Below are positions 1 to 11,580 of a stretch of 64,000 bases of DNA, in pieces; position 1 is the stretch's first letter; each line of letters opens with the position of its first letter. The translations under genes were made by a program, and so were the position numbers. The notes beneath the pieces were generated by a model. The model saw only the letters and a list, made by a program, of their open reading frames with translations, was not told the origin of the DNA and did no database searches. This DNA comes from Rhea pennata (Eukaryota > Chordata > Aves > Rheiformes > Rheidae). The DNA is taken from positions 27,634,993 to 27,698,992 of the forward strand of contig NC_084668.1 of assembly GCF_028389875.1 (NCBI RefSeq), given 5' to 3'.

Positions 1-333
1 TAAGAATTTCTGCCATCAAAGTAAGGCAGGAAGTAAATTTCAATTTTTGCCCACAGTATCTTTGGTTGAAAGTTCTTTAAAAATGAAACAGGAGGCATCG
101 CCTAAAAACAAAAAGTGTCCCACTCCAACAAAAACAATTCAGAAATACAACATATTATTCTCTCTCCAGAGTAATTTTTTTTCCGACAGACATTTGAATC
201 AACAGCTGGTAGGCATTCTAACTATACTTGCCAGCATCGGATGCTTCATAAAAACAAAGTCTCATAGATTTGAGTAGCAAATGTTCAAGGATATTGAAAA
301 ATACAGCATTTATATAGCCATCTAGTTACTTAC
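1..333 (-). other. NCKAP1: start of NCKAP1 intron 2
   Basis: Intron sequence running off the left edge. The third coding exon, expected to begin with a QLAQLQKEK-like stretch, is not found here. I see no other feature. Confidence 0.85.
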
Positions 334-444
334 ATTGTTGTTGCGTGTTTCTACTGCTGGAAACTTCCTGACTATGAATTTGACAGCAGATTCCAGGTTT
401 TTGTCAATAAGATAGGATGGTTTGGCTTTCGGGTCACCACATGC
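334..444 (-). CDS. NCKAP1: NCKAP1 coding exon 2
   Basis: There are 37 codons. The acceptor is TATAG at 449-445 and the donor is GTAAGT at 333-328. It translates to ACGDPKAKP through the VRKFPAVE stretch to three Asn codons, matching residues 37-73 of the mammalian protein. Both ends are in phase 0. Confidence 0.96.
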
Positions 445-3400
445 CTATAAAAAAAATACAATAAAAATTAATTCATCATCTAAAGTTAAGCAGTTACAAA
501 TCTGAAGACAAACTAGAAAGATTCTTTTCTGGTTTTAGTGAGCACGTGATAAAAATGAATAGGCAAAGTGCAGGGACTGTCACAGCTGAAATATGCAATG
601 GGAGACAGTACAGAGATGCTCTTCTACTGAAAAAGATGCATGGAAATATCAAAGCAGTTAGTGCAGAACAGCAGTGGGGAGGGGACTCAATCCTAAAAGA
701 AGGGAAAAAAAAAAAAAAAAAAAAAAAAAAGCTGTTTTCTTTTTACTGCTATTCCTGGTTTGAGGTAGTGTGGTATTCATCTGGAGTTAATGAACTGTTA
801 GAAAATTCAATCATGCCATCATCTGTAGAGGACAGTACTGGGCGCATTAAATGATTTAACTATCCTTTTGTGAAACAAAACTAAAAATTCCACCACCAGA
901 CTGTATTTAAGCTTTCCTCAAAAGCATTAACTCCAAGACAGTTTTCCATTCCACAGTAAAACCGCCAGTACTTGACTCAATTATCATATTCCCTTAAATT
1001 AGGATCATATTAAAATTTACTCAACATCTGCTCATTTCCTTTACTCTTCCAGTAGCACAAGGTGTGCTTTAAACCAGCTTTCAATAAATATCATAAAATT
1101 TTGATTCAAACAAAAGTGTCAGCTAAGTTTTAAGTCTCTAAAGTACACTTATGTAGTCACATGAGAATAACAGGTTCTGTGGACAAACTGATGAAGCATC
1201 ATCCATTTTTGTGAACTAAAGTACATATTATCCGACACAGGCTACTTTTTCCTCATCTTCTCTGAATAACAAGCCATGCAATAAAGTTTAGTTGTGAGAA
1301 ACATAAAAGCAGTGTTATTTATATGATATAATTTGTGCTCAAATTGTATTTTGGTTCAAACATTTATTTAGTTTTAAAGTCCTCATACGGATTTGAAAGT
1401 AAGTTTTGTTTCTCATGCAAAACTATAAATTACATGCTACGTTTTTTGCTATGCAACATAGTAAACTGGAATGACAGCTCATTTAAACTTTTCCACATTG
1501 ATTTCTATGACTGCGGATTGTAGAGACAGGAGTCATGGAATATGAGACTGATTCTGAAAGCGGGCAAGCGGGCAAAGGGAAGGTGAAAAGCTTTGCAAAC
1601 CTTCCAAACTTGTCCTTGCTGGGAAAGCATTGTAATAAAAAGAGAGAAAAAATACATATAAACAAAAGATTCTTTAATTCTAAAATACGTTACATTTAAG
1701 TGAACTAATATACTAGTATCTACGTCCAAAAAAATGTTATGACTGTCTGTTATTATATAGAGCATACTTTCTACTTGACGGCCATTAATCTAACACTGAA
1801 ACACATCTACATTCACTCATTAGAATTTTACTACTGTACAAAGCTCTGAGTATATGTTGCAACATGGCACTTCTAATAGTATTTCCAAACTAAGTTCAGG
1901 CAGGGAGAGAAAAGGAGTTAACAACAAACATCACATGCATCTACAAGGGGAAAAAGAAGGAGAGAGACTCAGTGAAGTTTTACATACCTGAAAAAGAAAC
2001 GGTAGCCAAGAAAAACAAAACAAAAACAGTCATTATTTAAGTTTCTAATACTCCTACTGGCAATATGGCAATGACCACCATGACATATACTAACGTACTA
2101 CTCTTTAGTACCAAACCGCTAAACTCTGCTAATTTTTCCCACAGCAAATGCTAAATTTTATTAAAATGTCCTATCAGTAATACTTTAAGACGAATTTATA
2201 ATAAAAATAAAACAATTCAGCAGCATCCACACCATCAATTAGACACAAAATAGATTCAATATCTGCAGAGCAGCAACCATGCCACAGATCTGTTCTATAT
2301 GCACTTTAAAGTCTTTGCACCATTTGAAGAGTAAGAATTATACTGTAAATAGTTATGTCAAAAAATTAAAGAATTCATGTTCCAAATTTTCAAAGTCTTA
2401 ATTAACTAGATGTCATGAGTTTGCCAGAACTCAGATTATTTCTATTATTCTCTTGGCCACATATTATACAACTTTTTCTACTCAAAGAAGGATTAAAAAC
2501 TAAGAAAAAAAAAGCTTAACAAACAACATATATTTGTGTTCCACTAAATTCCAACATGGTTGCCCTCACACAGGACAGGAGAAATCTTAAATTTGCCACC
2601 ACTGACTTCTGAAATTTGTCATTCTGAATTCAAATATTGCTTTCACACACACTATTTCTTATTTTTTTCCTAGCAATAGAAATTTATCCTCCTATAAAGC
2701 AGCTCTGGCAGAAAAAAGTAAACATCTGCAAGATACATGGGGTTAACGATATAATTCAGATATTTCTAAAACTTCAGCTTTTAAAGAGCTATAAAGCCTA
2801 CCTACATGGACTTGATAGAAAGAAGACCACATGCAACACCAAAGGAGCAGGTCAGGGCCTTTTCCTTCTCTCTCGTATTCTGTAATGGCCCTAGCTCAGC
2901 TCATTTCTAAGAATTAACGTTGTCTGATTACTCACCCATCTTGCATCTTTGCACCTATATTGTTACCTACATTCAACATTACAGGTAAAACAGGCCATAT
3001 AAAACCAAACTTTTCCTGAAACTGCAAATAGACCTATGAAGCTCAAATTCAGTACGTTTTACTGAATAAAGTACAAAAAAAATGCAAATACCCAGACCAG
3101 TTGTAGCATATCTTTCTCTGGGAGTGGGAAGTGGGAAACTGTGATAAGTCATATAATTTTGTGCCATACAAAGAACAAAGACATTGAGCACAATGGACCT
3201 ACATAGGATAGAGATTTTTTTAAAAAAAGTAGGTTTTTGCTTTTAATTATTGGATTAGTCAATACACCCTCCCATCAGTATGGTAATAGGCATGAACATT
3301 ATGGTACAATTCATAAACATCATTTTGCCATATGGAGCTCTGTAGCACTCAAATAGGACTGCTGCAGTTGGCTACTGCTCAAAATTCTTATTTGATCAGA

Positions 3401-6400
3401 CCCAAATGCCACTTTTCCACCTAACTGGGCTCCAATTACCTTTCCCCCGCGCCCCCCCCCCCCTTTTTTTTTTTAAGGTAAAAAGAATGATTACATATTT
3501 CTGAGCTTTAAATAAATAATAATCAACAATTAAAAATGCTCTTACTACTGTAACATGCCTAGAATACAGCACTGAAGCTATGAGATTCCAGCTGCTTCAG
3601 GCCTGAAATCTTGCACTCAAAGAATCTCCCAGAAGTCATCTCTAAATTCTTTTGTACATTACTATACAGCTGTCAAGCAGCTCTGGCAAGAAAGATGATG
3701 CAAAGCTATCATTAAGACTAACTTATGAATTAAAAAAAAAAACCCACAAAACCACTGACTATACAGACACTAAATTTCTATCAAGTCACAAAGCATTTTT
3801 TTGCACAGGCACTTCAGAAAGGTACCCTACCATAAGCTCTCAAAGGAAAGTAAACATTCTTCTTGATCTGATACTCTGCAGCCAACTTTAGCAGGAACAA
3901 AATTATTTCTAAAGCTAAAAGACTAATGATTCAGCATTTTTATTTTCTATCAGACCATGTAAATCATTAGAGTCAGGAAAACAACTACGAAATAATTTAC
4001 TATGCTCTGCATTTTAAATTAAATTTTTCCAATCTCTTAAAAAGTTGGGTTGTTATAAAACAAAATTTAAAAATTATACTTCATTTGATGTTATTTCGTT
4101 CTTCTATAATATTTTCAGATTGATAATGAAGAACACTAGATAGTCTCATCCTCTAGGTTGCACTCATTAAGAAGCAACCTGCAAGAAAACATTCAACAAT
4201 AAACCTCCCTTAAGAAGAGCACAGGACCCATGAATTTAACCAGCAGCCTGAATTTCAAATAAAAGCTAAGAATTTGCTTTCAGTTAGTCACTTTTGTTGG
4301 TAAATATTCAAAGATTTCTATTATTTAAATTAAAAAAAGAAACACTCCTGTACTATTCACAGTTCCCTACAGCACATTTTTTTTGACACACATGAAAAGC
4401 ATGCACAGTAAAAATGTTCTTCTTCCTCTGCATCAGTTGTTGACAAAGACTCTACTCTAAATTGTATCTATAGTAAGTTTGAATGCCTGGGTGGGGTTGG
4501 GCAGCCTATAAAATTATACCAAATAATACATAGCAAAGAAATATTCAAAGAGGCAGGCTCATCATTAACTCTAGATTTCTGTGGCATAAAGCATACTATC
4601 CTTCATTTCTGTCATGCATTTAAGACTAATGAAATTACCAGCTGAATCTCTAATTGTGAAAGAGGCAAGAACACCGAGAAGGACAGAGAGGTGAATAACA
4701 CTGCCAAGCTGCTCTGAAGGTGAATACATACGGGAACAGTGCACCCGATGTTCATCTCTGCACCTCTGGTGAAACCTACCAGCTACAACAAAACCTGCAA
4801 CTGTTTTGCTCTATCTTAGGTTTTGTGGAAGCTTAAATTTACTAGTAAACAGGCCTGTTCCAGACAAGCTTTGTGAATGAAGTCCTGTCCTTCTAGCTAT
4901 GCAAGCGGCTGCAAGCAGCAGTCTACCACACGTGGGCAAATTATTATAGTTTAATACTAATGTGGTTAAAATTTAACAACTTTCCTACTCTCGGATCAAG
5001 TACCAAGACTTGACTTGGACCAAGTAAATAACAGTAACAGTCTTTGCAATTACATATATGGACACTTCTACAGAGGGTATACCTATTTTTTAGGTATAAA
5101 AATAGCTTATATACAAAAATACAAATAGGCATGTGTATATAAACTATGCTAATAAATTCAACTACAGCTGTATTGTTCCCATGATTCAATACAGACTGAG
5201 CTGTAATACAGATTGAAAGTCTCCAGATAATTTCTGGACAGTCTCTATAGACTCGGATATATTGAAAATAAGACTCAAAATTGTAGTAAATTTAACTGCT
5301 ACTTCACTTTTCATGCACAAAGGTTCAACTGTTTGAAAGATACTGCACTTTCATATTAATTCAACAGAAATTAAAAGTGTTAAAAGTCAGTCCAAAGTTT
5401 CCTAGAGGTAAACAAGACACCCCCCCCCATTATTTGTTAATCAGTATGTCCAAAGCCCAAAGTATATACTTTAAATCCTAGTGTATCTACCTGAATATCC
5501 AAGATATTAGAATGTAAACACATGAAATCATTAGAAACAAGGCTAGAAAGGACCTCGAGAAATTGCCTAGTCTACCCTTGTTCCAAAGCAAGATCTGCTG
5601 TATCAATATTGCTCCCGTCAAACCTTTACTTAATGTCTCCAATGAACTACATTTAAAAAACTTTTCAGACATTTTTTTCCAAGTGTTTAACTATCCTTAT
5701 CATTAAGAAGTTCTCAAAACTAACCTCAATTTTTCTTGCTACCCAAGTGATTTAACCCATCACTTCCTGTTCTCTGTGGTCACACTGAATCGGACAAGTT
5801 ACAACCTTTTCTCTGCAACAGGCTTAAATACTTAAAAACTTGTTTCACTCTTTATATAAACTCACTTTAACATATATGTCTTCTTCCCATTTTCTAAATG
5901 CACCAGGTTTTCTACGCCTCTGATCATTCTCCTGTTCTGATCTAGTCTTTCTCCACATCTTTCTTGAACAGCACACTGAATCACATACTTCAAATGGACT
6001 TTGACATGGTCCCTGCAGAACAAAAGGATTGCTTCCTTTGTCTTACACTACCCAGCTCATGTATTTACAAAAACTTACATTTTTGCAATGGGATTTAGTT
6101 GACTCAAAGCCTTACTAAGCAGATCCTTTACATGTTGGCCTAAGTTTTCCATATCAGTGATCTGTTACCTCAATGATGAAAGCAATATGCTTGATTTGAC
6201 ACTACTTATATGTGATAAATTCATACTGTCCATTTGTGTTTGTAGCACCTATTTAAACAAGTGCTTGGTTCTACTAATTAAATACATAGTTGAAATGCAA
6301 AGAAAAATAGAGAGGAATTTCACTGCCACAAGACTTCATTTCCTTAAATATAATGTATAAAGAAAAACTTTAATAAAAGAAAACAGATAATGGTAGTATC

Positions 6401-9400
6401 ATATCTACTTAAATTTAAAATGTAAAGCGTTAGTCTTTTTAGCTGCATCTCGTCTGCGTAAGATCTTAAAATCTCTTGCAACCAAAACCGGATGTACTTG
6501 TATCAGTGCATGGCAGGGCAAATGAACAGGAAATGGACGAGGTGAAGGGGAAAAAATAGCAATATCTACATTTGTAAGCAAACAAACAATGCAAGATGAT
6601 TACAGGTGTCTACATAACACAGAAGAATAAGTCCATCTGGATTTCTTTTTGTATATTTGAAAAGATATCACTGGATTTTTTTTTCTTTTATATAGGTTAG
6701 AAAGTCACACTGTTTCTTTACAAAAATCAACACAGGGTTGTTTTTTCTTTTTTTTTTTTTTGTTTGTTTTGTTTTTTTAAAAAAAGAACTGCTAACATTT
6801 GTCAGGCAGTAATAACAACACTGCTCCACCCTAAGATACTTCTTGATGATTTGAGAACATTTGTTCCTCTCAATTCCAACCTTAAAATTCAAATGAGATC
6901 GTGAGTTTTTCCTCTCAGCTCAAAGGTCTGTGCTCCAACACAGAGCTCAGAGTGTAAAGGGTGATCTAATACTAAGCCTTTCCAAAATTTTCCGTGGCAA
7001 TTGGAAATTCTGGCATGTTCTGCCAGTCACCTGTCTGTCTCTCCGACGGACTTCTGCAGTTTCCAGAACTCCATTACTTTGTGCTGCAGAACTACACTGG
7101 TACCCAAGCAAAACAGCAGCCCTTATGAAGTACTTTATGGGACTTGAGTCAAAGTAATCCACAACATATAAACTTTGTGAAATCCTTTCTAGTCCAGTTT
7201 TTGGACCTTTTGGAATATTTTTCCTTGTACCAATCCAGCGTAAAAGGCTGGAAGAGCAGCATTTAATTTCTGTTCCATCTTGGAATTCTAATCTGGTCAA
7301 GTTTTCATCATCCTATCACAGAAGACCTGATACAGCTCTCACAATATGTTTGCTGTTGCTCTTTCAACAAGAATATGCACTTGTAACTGCTGCAGAAGAT
7401 GAGATAAATAGAAAAAGTACTCATTAAAATTTTACAATGGCTGACAGGCAACATCCTCAATACAGGTAAAAATCCAGTACTCTCAACTAAATATTAGATC
7501 TTGAGAATACTAACTGGTAATTAATCACTTGCTAAATGACTTTAAACCATGAGTTCATACTAAATTCACAATGGTTTCAAATCTTTGTTTTGTTCTTTAC
7601 CTATGATTTCAGTTCAGTTATGCCATTCGTATCTAATTCAATTTAAGATTCTTATTTTTCAGCTACTATGTGATCGTCTGAATTGTGCGAGTCAGAAGTA
7701 TTTGGTCTATTATTGACATTTTAAGAAAAAGTTTTGCACACAAACATAAAAGCTGTACATCAAATATCAATGTAATTAATGCTAAGTAACAAAGATTATC
7801 ATTTTTGAACATATACTCTAAATCAAAAACTAACTTTTACTCATAACAGTTCTGTTGATAGTAATACTGCTGACACTCATCAAAACTGCACTTTCTAGAT
7901 TTGCCAAGTCTATACTCCAGGTATTTTAACAAGGACTCTCTTGTGGCAAATTCCTCCTGGTATCCAAAGGATCTATAAGCAAAGTAAAAGAAAATTCCCA
8001 GAGAAAGGATTATTTCTCTGCCACCATTCTTGAACAATACATTTATTTTATAGTGCTAGAAGCTTTAAGCAAAGCTTACAAACACAGTAAGCCTCAGTCT
8101 GCTCTGACAGGTAACAACAAAATTCAGATTCCACAAGAGCCAGAATGGCATAAGAAAAATGTCATAATCGATTTAAACAGATTTAGTTGTAGTCGTATAA
8201 TAGAAGAGCTAAATGGAAATGCAGTAATACAATTGTTAACCTGGATATTTAAGGATAAATACTTAAAGTAGAAGGAGTAAAACAGGAAAGAAAACAGTAA
8301 AAAAATCCCCAAGTTCACAACTAAGACTAAGCCCAGTAAAAAACAACAGCTGAAAGCAGTAGGCAGAGTCATTCTTCAAAATAAATAAATAAATCTAATT
8401 CCACGCCAGTCAAATGTTAATTGTGTCCTATCATCCTCTATTACCTTAGTAACTACGTATCATACTTTCTGCATCACTCACGAAGAAGCAAAAAACAACC
8501 GCTCAGGTAATATCTGTTGCTCTAAAACAGAGTATTTCAGAAGATAACAGCACAGAAGGTCAGCAAACAGGAAATGATGAGCAATTAACAGCTATAAGCT
8601 CAATGACATCAAAACTGAAATTTATATAGAAAAATGAAATACAAATGTTAGGTTTCTAATTGCTTTAAACAACTTCTACAATTCTTTAGGAACTAAGGAG
8701 TGCTAATGTGGCACTTTTAATAATAAAAAAAAAATCATAATCCTTTAGAAAATCTCTACTTCCTAGAAAGTAAATTTGCAGAAAGTTAATCTGCAGAAAT
8801 CTGTAACCCTGTTATGAATACTTCACCTCTCACTTCCTCTTAAAAAACTTAAAACTTAAAAAAAAAAACTTAACCATTTCCTTTAACCGCAATACCGCAA
8901 TACCACAGTACCACATCTGGTTATTTCTAGTAACTTGAGTTTCAATATCATTGTCCATAGAGAAAGCTATGGAACAGCAATTTTGAAACTGCTTGTTGAT
9001 TTGGAACAGCAGTTTTGGAACTGATTGGGAGCAAGGGGGAGTAGGAATGAGGGGAGGAAAAACATCAAAAGAGAAGGAAAGAGGAAGTGCTCCAGGAAGT
9101 CAGCTACGCTGAAGTTGGTCTGAGGCATTTCTGAAGAGAGCTCTACAGTCAAAGTCAGTGATCAATCCTCAGATTTCTGGAGCTCTCCATTAAAGTTAGT
9201 TAGATACCACAGTCAGGTAGTGTTTACTATAGCTTAAGAAAATAACTATTTGAATATCTGCAGAGATATTCCCCCCCAAATCCCACAATTACACCAACAG
9301 AAGACCTAGCTTAGGCAAAATTAAATCACACCGTTTTTCAACCCACATCTCTCTCAAACTGTAACAACTGTACATACAAATGGCTTCAAGGTTTTGACAT

Positions 9401-10914
9401 TTTTCCCCTATGAATAAAGAAATTCTCTTTTGTTTTAGAAGTATTTTTTATATTGTTATAATTATCGAATTGAAGCAAGCTTCCAACATACAAAGCTGCA
9501 AACTAAAAGGGAATCTTATTTCAATATCTGCCATTAACTACTTGTACTGCTTTGGATCAACACTGGATACTACAATCATGCTTCTGAACACTACAGTCAT
9601 TTTTTTCCTGGAAACAAACAACACCTTTAAGTAAAATCAATACAGCACTTGGCTACACCAAGTCTTTAATACTTCTAGAGTAGAAAACTCCCATACAAGC
9701 CAAACAATTTCATGAAACAGGTATTTCTACTCAGATTTGTTAAGCAGGATCACTTCTTCCAGAAATTCAGGTTCAGAAGTCAGAGCAATACCTCCGCTTC
9801 ACAAGCCAGCCTTGCACACTGAGGCTTACTAACTTGAGAGCTTCTGAACCACTGGATTCTTCCCAGGTCTCCAACAGAAAGTATTGCTACAGCACAGGTC
9901 AGCACATTGAGCACACGGACCGGCGCGGAGATGTTGACATGCTTCCTGCAAAGGTGCGCTTATCGTTTCAATGCAACGACTACAGTTTTCTTACAGATGA
10001 ATGTGTCTAAGACGAAGCAATAAAATCTTAACCCAGATTCACTGCTGGAATGGAATTAAACGTGCCCACAAATTAAAACGATGTATTCAACATCAGAAAA
10101 ATTAGATAAGCTAGTAAGCACAAGCAAAGCACCTGAGGTACTGGATAACTACGGGCTACTTTCTTCAACTGTGAAGCAAGATTTCCTTCACAGGAGAAGT
10201 TAGCTACTCGCCAAGACATAAACGTCTTTTCCCTTGGATAACAAGATCTGTCGCTTCCTGCCTCTCTGCACCATCCCGCCCTACGCAAGCGTTATCTTCT
10301 CTTTATTTTTTTAATAAGGCGCAGAACAGTTTGAGCACCGATGACAGCTTAAAACATCTGTTCCGCGTCCAACCAGAAGCTGCTAAGCAACCGCGCGCCC
10401 CGAACTCGTTGGGATTGCGCTCACGGGTCTCACCCGGGAGGCTCCCGCGCGGCGCCGTGCAAAGCCCGCGGCCGCTCCTGACTCACCGCGCCAGGCCGCG
10501 GCGGCGGCGCTCCCGCTCCCGCCCCCGGCCCGCGCCGCACGACATGGCGGGCGGCAGGCGGCGGCCGCGCCGGGCCTAGGCGCCGCCGCCGGGAAGGCGG
10601 CCCCGCCGCGGGCCCCGCCAGCCGCGGCTAGGCCACGGCGGAGCCGCCGCCGCCGCCGCCGCCGCCGGGGAGGCCGCCAGCCGGGAGGCGCCGGCAGAGC
10701 GCCGGCCCCGCCAGGGCCCGGGCCCGGGCGGCGGCGGGGATGGCGGCGCGGGCCGGGCCGGGCCGGGCCGCGACCGCTTCCCCCCTCCCCGGCGGGGCCC
10801 CCGCACCTTCTTGATGTTGTAGAGCCGGGTGAGCATGCCGACGCCGCGGTCGTTCAGGATGGTGAGCTTCTCCGCCAGCTTCTGCTGGCTCGGCTGCAGC
10901 ACCGCGCGCGACAT
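334..10914 (-). CDS. NCKAP1: NCKAP1 (NAP1), 5' part only: coding exons 1 and 2
   Basis: NCKAP1 is a large (about 1,128 residues in mammals) helical subunit of the WAVE regulatory complex. With CYFIP it forms the scaffold that holds WAVE inactive until Rac binds, so it controls Arp2/3-driven actin assembly at the plasma membrane. Two coding exons are visible, join(10807..10914, 334..444) on the minus strand, giving the first 73 residues. They start [16 protein letters not shown], continue through [16 protein letters not shown], and then read [16 protein letters not shown] to [10 protein letters not shown]. From memory of the family this is nearly identical to the mammalian N-terminus (Ala for Ser at residue 4). 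The junction is in phase 0. The next exon is not in bases 1-333, so about 94% of the protein lies beyond the left edge. Identity is near certain; the exact transcription start is not visible. Confidence 0.96.
705..730. repeat. poly(A) run, 26 A
   Basis: Uninterrupted A run following AGGG. There is no recognisable retrocopy next to it, so it is best read as a simple repeat. Confidence 0.9.
3452..3474. repeat. C12-T11 pyrimidine tract
   Basis: Twelve C directly followed by eleven T, preceded by a CCCCCGCG stretch. Simple low-complexity tract in NCKAP1 intron 1. Confidence 0.9.
5515..6160 (-). mobile_element. decayed CR1 LINE 3' part
   Basis: The plus strand reads as the reverse complement of an old CR1 3' end. 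The left end carries the characteristic AATCATTAGAA..GGCTAGAAAGGACCTC..TGCCTAGTC stretch. Further right come the antisense landmarks for an AACCCAT-CACTTCCTGTTCTCTGTGGTCA block, GATCATTCTCCTGTTCTGAT, TTTCTCCACATCTTTCTTGAA and a GAATCACATACT block. Many substitutions and indels mark it as ancient. Boundaries are approximate and the right end fades. It lies in the same orientation as NCKAP1, whose intron 1 contains it. Confidence 0.68.
10644..10667. repeat. (CCG)8, CGG on the NCKAP1 sense strand
   Basis: Eight perfect CCG units, about 140 bases inside intron 1 from the exon 1 donor. Transcription of NCKAP1 would yield a CGG run in the pre-mRNA. Confidence 0.95.
10751..10770. repeat. (GGCCG)4
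   Basis: Four perfect GGCCG units within the NCKAP1 island, in intron 1 just beyond the exon 1 donor. Confidence 0.9.
10807..10914 (-). CDS. NCKAP1: NCKAP1 coding exon 1
   Basis: There are 36 codons, ATG at 10914-10912, ending with two Lys codons before a GT donor at 10806-10805. The donor (AAG|GTGCGG) departs from the usual GTRAGT, but reading phase and homology fix it. The start is the conserved family start, with a moderate context (GCAGG before the ATG, T after). The exon sits inside a CpG island. Confidence 0.96.
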
Positions 10915-11040
10915 CCTGCCCCGCGCGCCGCGCCGCGCCGCGCCGCCCCGCACCGGCGGCGCTGCGGCCGCCCCGCGCCCGGCCTCGCTCGGCGCCGCCC
11001 GCTCGCGGCCCGCTGGGCGTGGCCACGGCGGCGGCGGCGC

Positions 11041-11048
11041 CACGTGAC
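11041..11048 (-). promoter_or_regulatory. E-box (CACGTG) with flanking GTCACGTG form
   Basis: The minus strand reads GTCACGTG, the preferred form bound by USF and MiT/TFE bHLH-zipper factors. It lies about 127 bases upstream of the NCKAP1 ATG, inside the CpG island. Binding is an inference from the motif. Confidence 0.45.
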
Positions 11049-11531
11049 GCGCTCGCGGGCGCCCCCCGCGGCCGGCGGCGGCGCAGCCCCGCCCCGCCCC
11101 GCGCGACCGGCGGCGCCCGGCGCGCCGCAGCGGGTGGGCCCCGCGCTCGCGGCTGGGCGCCGGAAGGAGCGGCGTTGGGGCGTCCGAGTGGTTTGGTTCT
11201 TCTTCTTATCATCATTATTATTATTTCTGAGCCGCTAGGTTGTTAGAATTCTGAGTTGCATTTCAAATCCATTAAGAACTTTAGTTTTTCTTCTAAGTTT
11301 GTAATGAAAACTGACTCGGTCATGTGAAATCACCTCCCAGCTTCACCTAATCGCGTGGAATCAAGAGCGGAACATTGGACGAGCCCTGGGTGGGCTGTGT
11401 GGACACGACCACTCCACGGGCGATGCTGATTTTCCGCGAGAACCTGTGTCGGTTAGCGCGCAGCTGCACACGAGGTGGGATCCTGGAAGCAAAGAATCGT
11501 CATACAGACACCCACTGACAGTGGTATAAAT

Positions 11532-11580
11532 AAGTCAGCAACATGCTACATAATAAACTTAAGTCAGCAACATGCTACAT
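11532..11580. repeat. direct repeat, two 20-bp copies, 29-bp spacing
   Basis: The 20-mer AAGTCAGCAACATGCTACAT occurs identically at 11532-11551 and 11561-11580. This is a recent small tandem duplication in which 9 bases of each unit have diverged or differ. Confidence 0.95.

Larger units (their letters stand above)
445..10806 (-). other. NCKAP1: NCKAP1 intron 1 (10.4 kb)
   Basis: AT-rich intron between the CpG-island exon 1 and exon 2. It holds a 26-A run (705-730), a C12/T11 tract (3452-3474), a decayed CR1 LINE (about 5515-6160) and a CCG repeat next to exon 1 (10644-10667). The longest open frame is 117 codons on the minus strand at 6947-7300; I do not recognise it and think it is chance. 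I saw no further coding exon of a known gene. Confidence 0.85.
10380..11180 (-). promoter_or_regulatory. NCKAP1: NCKAP1 CpG-island promoter
   Basis: About 800 bases of very GC- and CpG-rich sequence spanning exon 1, the first 400 bases of intron 1 and about 270 bases upstream. Several GC boxes are present and there is no TATA box near the start. Composition drops sharply to AT-rich at about 11200. This is the usual architecture of a housekeeping start. The exact transcription start cannot be read from sequence. Confidence 0.85.

Noticed and set aside
6947..7300. 117-codon minus-strand frame in NCKAP1 intron 1
   Set aside because: The translation resembles no family I know and has no matching splice signals; chance length for this much DNA.
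10576..11246. Long open frames on both strands (up to 195 codons) in the NCKAP1 island
   Set aside because: Ala/Arg/Pro/Gly-rich frames that arise because stop codons are rare in GC-rich DNA. Only the NCKAP1 exon 1 frame matches a known protein.
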